Below, one piece after another: positions 10,807-20,068 of a stretch of DNA of 64,000 nt (positions are counted from its first letter, which is position 1; each line of letters opens with the position of its first letter). Position numbers and translations under genes: made by a program. The notes beneath the pieces are model-generated. The model worked only from the letters and a program-made list of their open reading frames with translations. It ran no database searches and was not told the origin of the DNA. The stretch comes from Chitinophaga sp. Cy-1792. Its GTDB lineage: Bacteria > Bacteroidota > Bacteroidia > Chitinophagales > Chitinophagaceae. The stretch is from assembly GCF_011752935.1 (NCBI RefSeq), contig NZ_VWWO01000001.1:2170001-2234000 (forward strand), written 5' to 3'.

Positions 10807-10894
10807 GTAATTATTATTTATAACAAAATATTTTACCGCCAACTACACCATTATCTCAAAATGATACTGAGGGAATAATTTTCACTTCAATGGC

Positions 10895-11460
10895 GCAGGT
10901 TAACCCCTGCCCGAAGTGGAAACTTCGCGAGGGGTTAACCCAAATTCTGATTAACGATAAACTACCTATTTATCATTAATATCCTTTTTAACTGTGCACC
11001 GGCAGGGAAACCGATAGACACCACCAGTGGGATGCCATATCCGCACCCCTCTTATCTTTCGATAAGGGGTGAATACCCATCCGTTGATACAATTAAACTG
11101 GCAAATTTTTGTCATGTAAAAAAATTGCAATCGCCATAAACCACCCTGGCGATGTCAGGTGATTTTACCACTATGGTAAAATAAGTTTGGGGAAGAAAGA
11201 GCCTGGAAGTAGGTAGCTTCCAGGCTCTAAAAATTCGGTATCAAATACCCTTTTCTTACATGACACTTCGAAGATAGAAACTAAAATCATATCTGCCAAG
11301 AAAATTAGCAACTATTTTTTGATGTAATCCTTTATGGATAAGGGTTTTGTCGAAATGATACTGCCATTATCATTGCTGGATTAGCAGGATTAAATCTGCT
11401 AGAAATCGCCTGCTCATCTACCTGAAAATAAAAAGAGATAGTATCTGAAATACTATCTCT
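10895..11460. ncRNA. Structured repeat unit 3
   Basis: 566 nt. The second hairpin is ATTAACGATAAA/TTTATCATTAAT with one C-A pair. The GC-rich stem is GAGCCTGGAAG/CTTCCAGGCTC, different from units 1 and 2 but still fully paired. Interior stem ATCGCC/GGCGAT as in unit 1. CTTATC/GATAAG is perfectly paired where other copies carry one mismatch. Terminal hairpin at 11434-11460. Confidence 0.6.
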
Positions 11461-11548
11461 GTAATTATTATTTATAACAAAATATTTTACCACCAGCTGC
11501 ACAATTTTCCCAAAATGATACTGCGGGAATAATTTTTACTTCATTGGT

Positions 11549-12146
11549 GCAGGTTAACCCCTGCCCGAAGTAGAAACTTCGCGAGGGGTTAACCCAAACT
11601 AACATAATAGTGCATGGTCTAAATGCACGATTAATGTTTTCCTTTTTCAATCTGGCATCTGCATGGGAATCTATAGACACCACCAGTAGGATGCCATATT
11701 CTAATACCTCTTACCTTACGATAAGGAGTAAAAACCCAACCATGTTTACAATTGAAAAAGCACTGGTCATTTTTTGGGTACATTTACCAACATTTACAAT
11801 TGTCATCTGAAAGCACCCAGACGACTTCAGGTGATTTTACCAGGATGGTAAAATAAGTTGGGGAGAAAATAAGCCTGGGAGTTAGACCTCTCCCAGGCTT
11901 GTGAATTTTCTTTCGAATGTTGCACCTGAGTGCTATAAGTAAATGTACCGATACGAAGGTAAATTCAAAAATCATATCTGCCAAGAAAATTAGCAACTAT
12001 TTTTTTTCTGTAATCCTTTATGGATAAGGGTTTTGTCGAAATGATACTGCCGTTATCATTGTTGGATTAGCAGGATTGAATCTGCTAAAAATCGCCCGCT
12101 CATCTACCTGAAAATAAAAAGAGATAGTATCTGAAATACTATCACT
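11549..12146. ncRNA. Structured repeat unit 4 (long subtype)
   Basis: 598 nt, about 32 nt longer than units 1-3. Second hairpin GTGCAT/ATGCAC inside AACAT/ATGTT. The interior stem becomes TCATCTGAA/TTCAGGTGA and the GC-rich stem AAGCCTGGGAG/CTCCCAGGCTT. GGTATC/GATACC is replaced by GCAC-CTGA-GTGC. The loop of the first hairpin changes from GGAA to AGAA. Terminal hairpin at 12120-12146 has one A-A mismatch. Confidence 0.6.
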
Positions 12147-12234
12147 GTAATTATTATTTATAACAAAATATTTTACCACCAGCTGCACTATTTTCTCAAA
12201 ATGATACTGCGGGAATAATTTTCACTTCATTGGT

Positions 12235-12829
12235 GCAGGTTAACCCCTGCCCGAAGTGGAAACTTCGCGAGGGGTTAACCCAAACTAACATAATAGTACA
12301 CCGTCTAAATGCACCATCAATGTTTTCCTTTTTCAATCTGACATTTACATGGGAATCTATAGACACCACCAGTGGGATGCCATATTTTAACACCCCTTAC
12401 CTTACGATAAGGTGTGAAAACCCAACCATGTTTACAATTGAAAAAGCACTGGTTTTCTTTGTCCAACATTTTAAATGATTAAAAATGTCACCCGAAAGCA
12501 CCCAGGCGACTTCAGGTGATTTTACCGGAGTGGTAAAATAAGTTGGGGAGAAAATAAGCCTGGGAGTTAGACGTCACCCAGGCCTTATATTTTCTTTTTA
12601 ATCATTGCACTTGCGTGCGCTAAAATGTTTGACACTTCGAAGATAGAACCAAAATTCATATCTGCCAAGAAAATTAGTAAGTATTTTTTCTTTAAATCCT
12701 TTGTGGATAAGGATTTTGTCGGAATGATACTGCCATTATCATTACAGAAATATCGGAATCAAATCTGTTGAAAATCACATCTTCGTCTACCTGAAAATAA
12801 AAAGAGATGGTATCTGAAATACCATCTCT
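12235..12829. ncRNA. Structured repeat unit 5 (long subtype)
   Basis: 595 nt, closest to unit 4. Interior stem TCACCCGAA/TTCAGGTGA, GC-rich stem AAGCCTGGG/CCCAGGC, and GCAC-TTGC-GTGC at the position of the GGTATC hairpin of units 1-3. Its terminal hairpin (12803-12829) reads AGAGATGGTAT/ATACCATCTCT: the base that mismatches in unit 1 is repaired on the other side here. The last unit directly precedes the convergent gene at 12861. Confidence 0.6.
12803..12829 (-). terminator. Last array hairpin, likely terminator of the minus-strand gene
   Basis: An 11-bp stem with loop CTGAA. On the minus strand it is followed by TTTTTATTTTC, a strong U-tract, and it lies 32 bp after the stop of the 517-residue protein gene. 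The same hairpin ends every unit of the array, so all copies could terminate minus-strand transcription. On the plus strand the following sequence is only AT-rich. Confidence 0.65.
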
Positions 12830-12860
12830 CTAATTATTTATCTACAGAAAAATACTTGTA

Positions 12861-14414
12861 CTAAATTCTTCTTTCTTTATTATGAAACTTACGTTGTATA
12901 ACTTCTTGTACAGGACGGCCGTCAATCTTACTTTCCAGCCAGGAAATAATATCCAGGTAGAGGAATGACCTGCGCTCGTACGGATCTTCAGAAATCACTT
13001 CCAGCCGGTGTTTTAAATCCACGAAGGCATTGCGTAACTCTTTCGGATTAGCGTATATGTATTTACGTAAGAACTTCATAATCTCATCCATCACAGATCC
13101 AAGGTCTTTGTTTTTGGAAATGAAATGATATACGGATTTGATCAGGTATTCAACCAGACTGTAGTTCTCCAGCTCGTAATGGGCTATCAGGTGCAGTATG
13201 CGCGCAAAACACTGGATGTCTGCCCGCAGGTTGCCTATTTTGAGATTGATGATTTTGTTGAGATAAACGATCGCTTTACTGTTGTCGCCACTACCGAAAT
13301 AGAGGCAGGCAATCTTGTAATAGAATACCAGTACCCGGTGCTGATCTATTTTCAACGTATGATTGCTGATCTCGGATTCCAGCTCAGGTACCATCGCCAA
13401 ACCCTGTGTAAACGTCCCTTCCAGGAAGTAGCGATTGATCTTTGCGGTATAGAGGTACACAAACGCTGAAGTGCGTGTATTCTCATGGAAACTCTCCTGG
13501 TTGGCTGAAATGAACTGTTCCAGCTCACAAAGCGCCGTTTTAAATTTCTCGGAGTTACTGGTATAGAAATGTGCCGTCAGCAGGTTATGCTGGGCTTTGA
13601 TGTACAAATCCATATCCGTTTGCTGTAACGACGGATACTGCTTGAACAGGTCGACCCATTTCTGCGTATACCTGTAATACATGACGAAATCCTGCAGGAT
13701 ATAGAAATACCAGCAGCTAGCCTGGTACATATATACTTTTTCGTAGAAGCTCATGTCTGCCAGCTTGTGAGGCGGCAGCTGACTTTCAAAGAAGGATTTC
13801 ACCATTTCGGCATCCCGTTCATTGCGGGCATGGCCTAACTTGAGGTAGAGGCCGTACATCCGGAGGGAAAGGGTCGATAACATGCTGATATTAGTCAGCT
13901 GGTACTGGATCTGTTTGGATTCCGCACTCAGCGCTTCAGCCCGGTTTTCCAGACTCCTGGTAATATGCCTGGATTCTATCAGCTTCTCAAATTCTACTAT
14001 CTCATAGCCCAGCATGACCTCTTCCTGGTCATAGGCCATCGTTTTAGCCTTACCCAGGATTTTCAGGGCCTGGTTGTATAATCCTTTGTTATAAAGCACA
14101 CGGGCATGGTCCAGCTGCTCCCGAAGGTCGATCAGCGGGTCTTTTTGCTTGTACAGCTGGCGTAAGCTGGTCAGTAAATGCTTGTACAGATGCGCTTTTA
14201 CATTTGATAACTGCTGCTTCTTCAGGTCAGGGACCTTCTTCAGAATCTGCTCCTCATCATACTCCTTTAGCTTGTCCAACGTATTGAACAATTGTATAAA
14301 AAGTACGTCCTCCTTCGTATTATTCTTATTAAAGGTTAGCTGAAAACTGCGTTTTTCAGCTTTTGTTAAGGTTTTTATTAATATGAATAACGCATCACTT
14401 TGACTGTTGGGCAT
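12861..14414 (-). CDS. Helical-repeat (TPR-like) protein of unknown function
   Basis: A 517-residue cytosolic protein without signal peptide or membrane segment. It is rich in amphipathic helices with TPR-like spacing (for example YNKGLYNQALKILGKAK at about residues 110-126). The first ~90 residues (TKAEKRSFQLTF, LKKQQLSNVKAHLYKHLL) form a conserved-looking helical head seen in uncharacterised Bacteroidota proteins. No catalytic motif was seen. It diverges from leuC across a 154-bp region and ends next to the repeat array. It may be a protein-protein scaffold; no function can be assigned. Confidence 0.7.
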   Translation of the reverse strand: MPNSQSDALFILIKTLTKAEKRSFQLTFNKNNTKEDVLFIQLFNTLDKLKEYDEEQILKKVPDLKKQQLSNVKAHLYKHLLTSLRQLYKQKDPLIDLREQLDHARVLYNKGLYNQALKILGKAKTMAYDQEEVMLGYEIVEFEKLIESRHITRSLENRAEALSAESKQIQYQLTNISMLSTLSLRMYGLYLKLGHARNERDAEMVKSFFESQLPPHKLADMSFYEKVYMYQASCWYFYILQDFVMYYRYTQKWVDLFKQYPSLQQTDMDLYIKAQHNLLTAHFYTSNSEKFKTALCELEQFISANQESFHENTRTSAFVYLYTAKINRYFLEGTFTQGLAMVPELESEISNHTLKIDQHRVLVFYYKIACLYFGSGDNSKAIVYLNKIINLKIGNLRADIQCFARILHLIAHYELENYSLVEYLIKSVYHFISKNKDLGSVMDEIMKFLRKYIYANPKELRNAFVDLKHRLEVISEDPYERRSFLYLDIISWLESKIDGRPVQEVIQRKFHNKERRI

Positions 14415-14491
14415 CGTTAATAAAATCTTATAAATTATTGATAAACAATCTTTTAAAGTTTACCAAGGGCTTTTAAAAGTTGTAATTAAGA

Positions 14492-14499
14492 CAAATTTA
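14492..14499 (-). promoter_or_regulatory. Promoter -7 box for the TPR-like gene
   Basis: TAAATTTG on the minus strand is an exact TAnnTTTG match, about 78 bp before the start of the 517-residue protein gene. No clear -33 TTG was found at the usual 19-21 bp spacing. Confidence 0.4.
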
Positions 14500-14526
14500 G
14501 CGATATGTACATTAACTATCGTCCAT

Positions 14527-14534
14527 TAGATTTG
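14527..14534 (+). promoter_or_regulatory. Promoter -7 box for the leu operon
   Basis: TAGATTTG is an exact TAnnTTTG match 34 bp before the leuC start, giving a short leader. There is no room for a leader-peptide attenuator or T-box. The -33 element is not obvious. Confidence 0.45.
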
Positions 14535-14568
14535 AAGGTATAAACAATTTAAAAAGGAAGCAATAAGG

Positions 14569-15966
14569 ATGGGAAAAACGTTATTTGACAAAATCTGGGA
14601 CAGCCACATCGTGATGAGTAAACCTGGTCATCCGGATGCAGTGTACATCAACACACACTTTATCCACGAGGTAACCAGCCCTCAGGCATTCGATGGCTTA
14701 CGTAAAAGAAGCATCCCGGTTTTTCGTCCTGCCAAAACAAGGGCTACCGCCGATCACAACGTTCCGACAATGGATCAGCACCTGCCTATCAAGGAAGCAC
14801 TCAGCCGCCACCAGGTGGAAATGCTGACCAAAAACACGGCCGAATTCGGCGTGGAACTGTATGGTCTGGGCCATCCTTACCAGGGTATCGTTCACGTAAT
14901 CGGCCCTGAACTGGGTATTACCCTTCCTGGCATGACCATCGTTTGCGGCGACAGCCATACCTCTACCCACGGTGCCTTCGGAGCTGTAGCCTTCGGTATC
15001 GGTACCTCAGAGGTAGAACAGGTTCTGGCCACCCAGTGCATCCTGCAATACAAGCCTAAACGCATGAAAATTGAAGTGAACGGCCAGCTGAAAAAAGGCG
15101 TTCTCTCCAAAGATATCATCCTGTATATCATCTCTAAAATATCTGCATCCGGTGCTACCGGCTACTTTGTGGAATATGCCGGCGACGCTATCCGCAGTCT
15201 CAGCATGGAAGCACGTATGACCATCTGCAACATGAGCATCGAAATGGGTGCCCGTGGTGGTATGATCGCTCCGGATGACATCACCTTCGAATATATCAAA
15301 GGTCGTGAATTCGCTCCTAAAGGGGAAGTATGGGACCAGTCACTCGCTTACTGGAAAACCCTCTACTCCGATGCGGACGCACAATTCGATACCGTACTCA
15401 CCTTCGATGCGGCGGATATCGAACCACAGATCACCTATGGTACCAACCCGGGCATGGGTATGGGCATCACCCGCAACATCCCTTCCCTGGAGCAGATTGA
15501 AGAGAAAGAAAGACCTTCTTTCAAAAAATCGCTGGACTATATGGACCTGCAGCCAGGATCCGAACTCCTCGGCAAAAAAATCGATTACGTGTTTATTGGT
15601 AGCTGTACCAACTCCCGCATCGAAGATCTCCGTCTGGTAGCCGACTTCGTGAAAGGCAAACAGAAAGCGGAAGATGTGGTGGTATGGATCGTACCGGGTT
15701 CTAAACAGGTAGAAGCACAGGCAAAAGCAGAAGGTATCGATAAAGTACTGACTGCCGCCGGATTCCAGCTACGTGAACCAGGTTGCAGTGCCTGCCTCGG
15801 TATGAACGAAGATAAAGTTCCTGCCGGCATGTATTGTATCTCTACCTCTAACCGCAACTTCGAAGGCCGCCAGGGTCCTAACGCCCGCACCTTCCTCGCC
15901 AGTCCGCTGACAGCTGCTGCTGCCGCTATCACCGGCCGCGTAACCGATGTAAGAGAACTGGTTTAA
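14569..15966 (+). CDS. leuC: 3-isopropylmalate dehydratase, large subunit
   Basis: A 465-residue aconitase-family enzyme subunit for isomerisation of 2- to 3-isopropylmalate in leucine synthesis. The [4Fe-4S] ligands are visible in [14 protein letters not shown] and in [13 protein letters not shown]. Substrate-loop signature [14 protein letters not shown] is intact. An AAGGA-like purine stretch precedes the ATG. First gene of the operon leuC-methyltransferase-leuD-leuB-leuA. Normal length. Confidence 0.97.
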   Translation: MGKTLFDKIWDSHIVMSKPGHPDAVYINTHFIHEVTSPQAFDGLRKRSIPVFRPAKTRATADHNVPTMDQHLPIKEALSRHQVEMLTKNTAEFGVELYGLGHPYQGIVHVIGPELGITLPGMTIVCGDSHTSTHGAFGAVAFGIGTSEVEQVLATQCILQYKPKRMKIEVNGQLKKGVLSKDIILYIISKISASGATGYFVEYAGDAIRSLSMEARMTICNMSIEMGARGGMIAPDDITFEYIKGREFAPKGEVWDQSLAYWKTLYSDADAQFDTVLTFDAADIEPQITYGTNPGMGMGITRNIPSLEQIEEKERPSFKKSLDYMDLQPGSELLGKKIDYVFIGSCTNSRIEDLRLVADFVKGKQKAEDVVVWIVPGSKQVEAQAKAEGIDKVLTAAGFQLREPGCSACLGMNEDKVPAGMYCISTSNRNFEGRQGPNARTFLASPLTAAAAAITGRVTDVRELV

Positions 15967-15993
15967 TTACCTCCACGGCTAAACGCTCATTAT

Positions 15994-16743
15994 ATGGACC
16001 AATGGAATGCTGACTTATACAAAACCAAACACAACTTCGTGTTTGAATATGGCAACAGCCTCATTGAATGGCTGAACCCACAACCTGGTGAATCCATCCT
16101 GGACCTGGGTTGCGGAACTGGTGAGCTTACCGCCCAACTGGCCGAAACCGGCGCCAACGTTACCGGTATCGATGGTTCGCCAAAAATGATCAGTAGTGCC
16201 AAAGCACATTTTCCAAATGTCAACTTTGCAGTTGCTGACGCCACCAACTTTGAACTGCACCAACAGTTTGATGGCATCTTCTCCAATGCCACCCTGCACT
16301 GGGTGAGAGAAAAAGAAAAGGCCATCGAACGGATGTACGCACATCTCCGCCAAAACGGACGACTGGTACTGGAAATGGGCGGCAAAGGCAATGTAAACAG
16401 CATCCTCCGCGAACTGGAATATGTAATGCAGCAGAAAGGTTATACCTATCAGCCGTTCTGGTACTTCCCTTCTCCGGGTGAATACGCTACCCTGCTCGAA
16501 AAAGCAGGATTTACCGTAGAAAAAATTCTCTACTTCGAAAGACCTACCAAACTGGCGGATCCTGAAACAGGTATCAGCACCTGGCTAGAGATGTTCGGTG
16601 ATCATTTCTTTGCCCAGGTACCTGAAAAAGATAAACAGGAAATCCTGCAGCAGGTACAGGAAGAAGTAGGACCTGCCCTCACAAGAGAAGGTAATTTATA
16701 TGCAGACTACGTCCGCCTCCGGGTGGTCGCCGTCAAAAAATAA
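15994..16743 (+). CDS. SAM-dependent methyltransferase (trans-aconitate methyltransferase-like)
   Basis: A 249-residue class I methyltransferase. [12 protein letters not shown] (about residues 31-42) is the SAM-binding motif I, followed by [11 protein letters not shown] (motif II) and SNATLHWV, a motif typical of the Tam/trans-aconitate 2-methyltransferase branch. It lies between leuC and leuD with a 27-bp gap on one side and 7 bp on the other, so it is clearly inside the leucine operon. Yeast Tmt1 of a related activity methylates trans-aconitate and 3-isopropylmalate, which makes an acid by-product of LeuCD a plausible substrate; that is inference. Confidence 0.8.
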   Translation: MDQWNADLYKTKHNFVFEYGNSLIEWLNPQPGESILDLGCGTGELTAQLAETGANVTGIDGSPKMISSAKAHFPNVNFAVADATNFELHQQFDGIFSNATLHWVREKEKAIERMYAHLRQNGRLVLEMGGKGNVNSILRELEYVMQQKGYTYQPFWYFPSPGEYATLLEKAGFTVEKILYFERPTKLADPETGISTWLEMFGDHFFAQVPEKDKQEILQQVQEEVGPALTREGNLYADYVRLRVVAVKK

Positions 16744-16750
16744 TCTGACA

Positions 16751-17350
16751 ATGAGTAAAATATTTCAACACTTAGTTTCTTCTGCGGTACCTGTACCGAT
16801 CGAAAATATAGATACAGACCAGATCATTCCTGCACGCTTCCTGAAAGCAACTACCAGAGATGGTTTCGGTGAAAACCTCTTCCGCGACTGGCGCTTTGAG
16901 GCAGATAATACGCCTAAAGCCGATTTCGTTCTCAACAATCCTATCTACAGCGGTAAGATATTAGTTGGCGGTAAAAACTTTGGTTGCGGCTCCTCCCGCG
17001 AACATGCTGCCTGGGCAATCGCTGACTACGGCTTTAAAGTAGTAGTGAGCAGCTTCTTTGCAGATATCTTCAAAAATAACGCGCTCAATAACTTCATCCT
17101 GCCGGTACAGGTGAGCGAAGATTTCCTGGATAAGGTTTTCAAAGCCATCGAACAGGATCCGAAAGCGGAGCTGGAAGTAGATCTCGAAAACCAGTTCATC
17201 AAAATTAAAGCTACCGGTGAACAGGAAAACTTCGATATCAATCCTTATAAAAAAACATGTCTGCTCAACGGATACGATGATATCGACTACCTGCTGAGCT
17301 TACGTAAGGAAATCGAAACCTACGAACAATCCAGACCATTCAATTTTTAA
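16751..17350 (+). CDS. leuD: 3-isopropylmalate dehydratase, small subunit
   Basis: A 199-residue swivel domain subunit that pairs with LeuC. The start at 16751 is chosen because [24 protein letters not shown] aligns with LeuD starts; an in-frame ATG at 16700 would overlap the methyltransferase gene. The motif [13 protein letters not shown] and the [11 protein letters not shown] segment are intact. It is separated from leuC by the methyltransferase gene, an unusual order. Confidence 0.95.
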   Translation: MSKIFQHLVSSAVPVPIENIDTDQIIPARFLKATTRDGFGENLFRDWRFEADNTPKADFVLNNPIYSGKILVGGKNFGCGSSREHAAWAIADYGFKVVVSSFFADIFKNNALNNFILPVQVSEDFLDKVFKAIEQDPKAELEVDLENQFIKIKATGEQENFDINPYKKTCLLNGYDDIDYLLSLRKEIETYEQSRPFNF

Positions 17351-17382
17351 GCACACCTTATACATCATAAAGCACACTCTAC

Positions 17383-18462
17383 ATGGGCGTTGAAAAGAAA
17401 ATATTAGTAATTCCAGGTGATGGAATCGGACAGGAAGTAACAGCCTGGGGACAAAAAGTACTGGAAACCATCGCAAAAAACTATGGCCATACTTTCCATT
17501 TCGAAGAAGGTATGATGGGACACGTAGCCATCGAAGCTACCGGTGAACCGCTGCCGGACAGTACGCTGGACCGTGCCAGGAACAGTGATGCGATCCTGTT
17601 TGGTGCGATTGGACATGCGAAGTATGACAACGATCCTACCCTGAAAGTAAGACCAGAACAGGGCCTCCTGAAAATCCGCAAGGAACTGGGATTATACGCT
17701 AACCTGCGTCCGATCAAATTATTCGATGAGCTGCTGGAAGCTTCCAGTATCAAGCCTGAAATCCTCCGTGGTGCTGATATTCTCTTCTTCCGTGAGCTGA
17801 CTGGTGATGTATATTTTGGTGAGAAGAAAAGAACAGAAGACCGTAATACTGCTTCCGACCTGATGATCTATCATCGGTATGAAGTAGAGCGTATTGCCCG
17901 TAAAGCCTATGAGGCAGCACGTACCCGTCGTAAGAAATTATGTTCTGTTGATAAAGCCAATGTGCTGGAAGCCAGCCGTCTGTGGAGAGAAGTAGTGCAG
18001 GAAATTGCGAAGGAATATCCTGATGTGGAAACAGAACATATGTTCATCGATAACGCAGCGATGCAGCTGATCAAAGATCCTAAACGTTTTGACGTAGTAC
18101 TTACCGGTAATCTCTTCGGAGATATCCTGACCGATGAGGCTAGCCAGATTGCTGGTTCTATGGGTATGCTGGCATCTGCATCTGTAGGTGATAAAGTAGG
18201 TTTCTACGAGCCTATCCATGGTTCTGCGCATGATATTGCCGGTAAAGGAATTGCCAATCCGCTGGCATCTATCCTTTCAGCAGCGCTGATGCTGGATATC
18301 TCTTTTGGTCTGAAGACTGAATCACAACGTGTGATCAAAGCGGTGGAAGCTACACTGCGTCAGGGCTACAGAACAATGGATATCGCCAATAAGCACACGG
18401 AGAACGAATTTATTATGGGTACAGACGCGATGGGTGCGAAAGTCCTGGAGAACCTGAACTAA
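17383..18462 (+). CDS. leuB: 3-isopropylmalate dehydrogenase
   Basis: A 359-residue NAD-dependent beta-decarboxylating dehydrogenase that turns 3-isopropylmalate into 2-ketoisocaproate. GDGIGQEV near the N-terminus, the substrate motif RENTGDVYFG variant (RELTGDVYFG), the metal/NAD region NLFGDILTDEA and EPIHGSAHDIAGKG are all visible. The change from REN to REL at this motif is common in the family. Third core enzyme of the leu operon, 32 bp after leuD. Confidence 0.96.
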   Translation: MGVEKKILVIPGDGIGQEVTAWGQKVLETIAKNYGHTFHFEEGMMGHVAIEATGEPLPDSTLDRARNSDAILFGAIGHAKYDNDPTLKVRPEQGLLKIRKELGLYANLRPIKLFDELLEASSIKPEILRGADILFFRELTGDVYFGEKKRTEDRNTASDLMIYHRYEVERIARKAYEAARTRRKKLCSVDKANVLEASRLWREVVQEIAKEYPDVETEHMFIDNAAMQLIKDPKRFDVVLTGNLFGDILTDEASQIAGSMGMLASASVGDKVGFYEPIHGSAHDIAGKGIANPLASILSAALMLDISFGLKTESQRVIKAVEATLRQGYRTMDIANKHTENEFIMGTDAMGAKVLENLN

Positions 18463-18492
18463 TCTTACTAAACCGAAAATAGTTACACTATC

Positions 18493-19998
18493 ATGGATAA
18501 AAATCGTGTATACGTCTTTGATACCACGCTGCGCGATGGTGAACAGGTGCCTGGCTGCCAGCTGACAACTGTAGAAAAAATTGAAGTCGCGAAGAAGCTG
18601 GAAGCGCTTGGTGTGGATATCATCGAGGCTGGGTTTCCAATCTCCAGCCCTGGCGATTTCCAGAGTGTGGTGGAAATTTCCAAAGCAATTTCTGAACCTG
18701 TTATATGTGCGCTGACACGTGCCAATACAAAGGATATCGATGCTGCTGCTGAGGCGCTGCGTTTTGCAAAACGTGGTCGTATTCACACCGGTATTGGTTC
18801 TTCCGATATGCATATCAAATATAAATTCAACAGCACCCGTGATGAAATCCTCCAGCGTGCGGTTGATGCCGTAAAATATGCCCGTAAATTCACTGACGAC
18901 GTAGAGTTTTACGCAGAAGATGCCGGCCGTGCAGATAACGAATATCTCGCCCGTATGATCGAAGCGGTAATTGCTGCAGGTGCCACCACCGTGAACATTC
19001 CTGATACCAACGGTTATTGTCTGCCTGACCAGTATGGCGCTAAAATCAAATACCTGATGGATCACGTATCCAACATTGATAAGGCGATCATCTCTGTTCA
19101 CTGCCACAACGACCTCGGACTCGCTACTGCCAATACCATTGCAGGTATTCAGAATGGTGCACGTCAGGTAGAATGTACCATCAACGGTATCGGAGAACGT
19201 GCAGGTAATACTTCTCTCGAAGAAGTAGCCATGATATTGAAAACACATCACGCTTTAGGTTACCATACCAACATCAATTCAAAGGGTATCTACGAAATCT
19301 CCAACATGGTTTCTACGATGATGCGTATGCCTGTGCAGCCTAACAAGGCAATCGTGGGCCGTAATGCCTTTGCACACAGCTCCGGTATCCACCAGGATGG
19401 TGTGCTGAAACATCGTGAAAACTACGAGATCCTGAACCCTGAAGATGTAGGTATCAACTCCAATGCTATTATCCTGACAGCCCGTAGCGGCCGCCATGCG
19501 CTGAAGCATCACCTGGAGCGTCTCGGTTATAAAATTGATAAAATCAACCTGGATGAGGTTTACGAACGCTTCCTGGTGGTTGCAGATAATAAGAAAGAAA
19601 TCTCTGATGCTGATTTATTACAGCTGATGGGAGATGGCGATGCCAAAGTGTATGATGATAAAGGCATTAAAGTAACCTTACTGCAGGTAGTTTGCGGCGA
19701 TCCGCTGCGTCCTATGGCAACAGTAAAACTGTTAATTAACGGCGAAGAAAGAGAAGCCAGTGCCGCAGGTAATGGTCCGGTTAATGCCACCATCAACGCT
19801 ATTCACGCGATTATCAAGGATGAGATAGATCTGGATGAATTCAGTATTCAGGCTATGCATGGTGGTAGTGAAGATGTGAGTAAAGTGAATATGCGTGTAA
19901 AACACAATGGTCAGTCGTACTACGGTTTCGGTTACTCTACCGATATCGTAAATGCATCTGTACATGCTTATGTAGATGCCCTGAATAAAATCTATTAG
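18493..19998 (+). CDS. leuA: 2-isopropylmalate synthase
   Basis: A 501-residue enzyme that condenses 2-ketoisovalerate with acetyl-CoA, the first committed leucine step. The HMGL-like barrel begins [12 protein letters not shown], and the metal site is [12 protein letters not shown]. Near [15 protein letters not shown] sequence ([16 protein letters not shown]) is the second family signature. Residues ~375-501 form the LeuA dimer regulatory domain, so leucine feedback is likely. It is the last gene of the operon, followed by a strong terminator. Confidence 0.96.
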   Translation: MDKNRVYVFDTTLRDGEQVPGCQLTTVEKIEVAKKLEALGVDIIEAGFPISSPGDFQSVVEISKAISEPVICALTRANTKDIDAAAEALRFAKRGRIHTGIGSSDMHIKYKFNSTRDEILQRAVDAVKYARKFTDDVEFYAEDAGRADNEYLARMIEAVIAAGATTVNIPDTNGYCLPDQYGAKIKYLMDHVSNIDKAIISVHCHNDLGLATANTIAGIQNGARQVECTINGIGERAGNTSLEEVAMILKTHHALGYHTNINSKGIYEISNMVSTMMRMPVQPNKAIVGRNAFAHSSGIHQDGVLKHRENYEILNPEDVGINSNAIILTARSGRHALKHHLERLGYKIDKINLDEVYERFLVVADNKKEISDADLLQLMGDGDAKVYDDKGIKVTLLQVVCGDPLRPMATVKLLINGEEREASAAGNGPVNATINAIHAIIKDEIDLDEFSIQAMHGGSEDVSKVNMRVKHNGQSYYGFGYSTDIVNASVHAYVDALNKIY

Positions 19999-20029
19999 TA
20001 TTCATAACGATTGATTTACTTTGATTGAC

Positions 20030-20068
20030 GGCCGCTGACGTAGTGCATCAGCGGCCTTTTTATTTTTT
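20030..20068. terminator. Bidirectional terminator after leuA
   Basis: GGCCGCTGA pairs with TCAGCGGCC across a 9-nt loop and is followed by TTTTTATTTTTT on the plus strand, a textbook rho-independent terminator. It lies at the convergence with the minus-strand lipoprotein gene, overlapping its last codons. Confidence 0.9.

Larger units (their letters stand above)
9586..12829. repeat. Tandem array of five structured, non-coding units
   Basis: Five tandem copies of a 566-598 nt element starting at 9586, 10241, 10895, 11549 and 12235 (steps of 655, 654, 654 and 686 bp). Each unit begins with the same long hairpin (GGTTAACCCCT ... AGGGGTTAACC enclosing CGAAGT/ACTTCG) and ends with the hairpin AGAGATAGTAT / ATACTATCTCT. 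An 88-nt linker separates consecutive units. Between the end hairpins lie about nine more stem-loops, several with compensatory changes between copies. Reading frames are not conserved: the frame open in unit 1 meets stops at 10374-10376 in unit 2 and 10977-10979 in unit 3. I match it to no RNA family I know. A tandem large structured RNA is the best reading; the transcribed strand is unresolved. Confidence 0.8.

Noticed and set aside
9584..12478. Apparent small ORFs on both strands of the repeat units
   Set aside because: Frames are not conserved between copies (in-frame stops in units 2 and 3 on plus; matching minus frames only in units 2, 4 and 5). The shared residues come from the palindromic first hairpin, which reads open on both strands.
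9586..12829. Integron attC array
   Set aside because: The GTTAAC palindromes look similar to attC core sites, but they lack the RYYYAAC/GTTRRRY pattern, no integrase is present and the units carry no cassette genes.
9586..12829. CRISPR array or retron
   Set aside because: The period (654-686 bp) is far too long for CRISPR and no cas gene is present. No reverse transcriptase is in the window, so a retron is unsupported.
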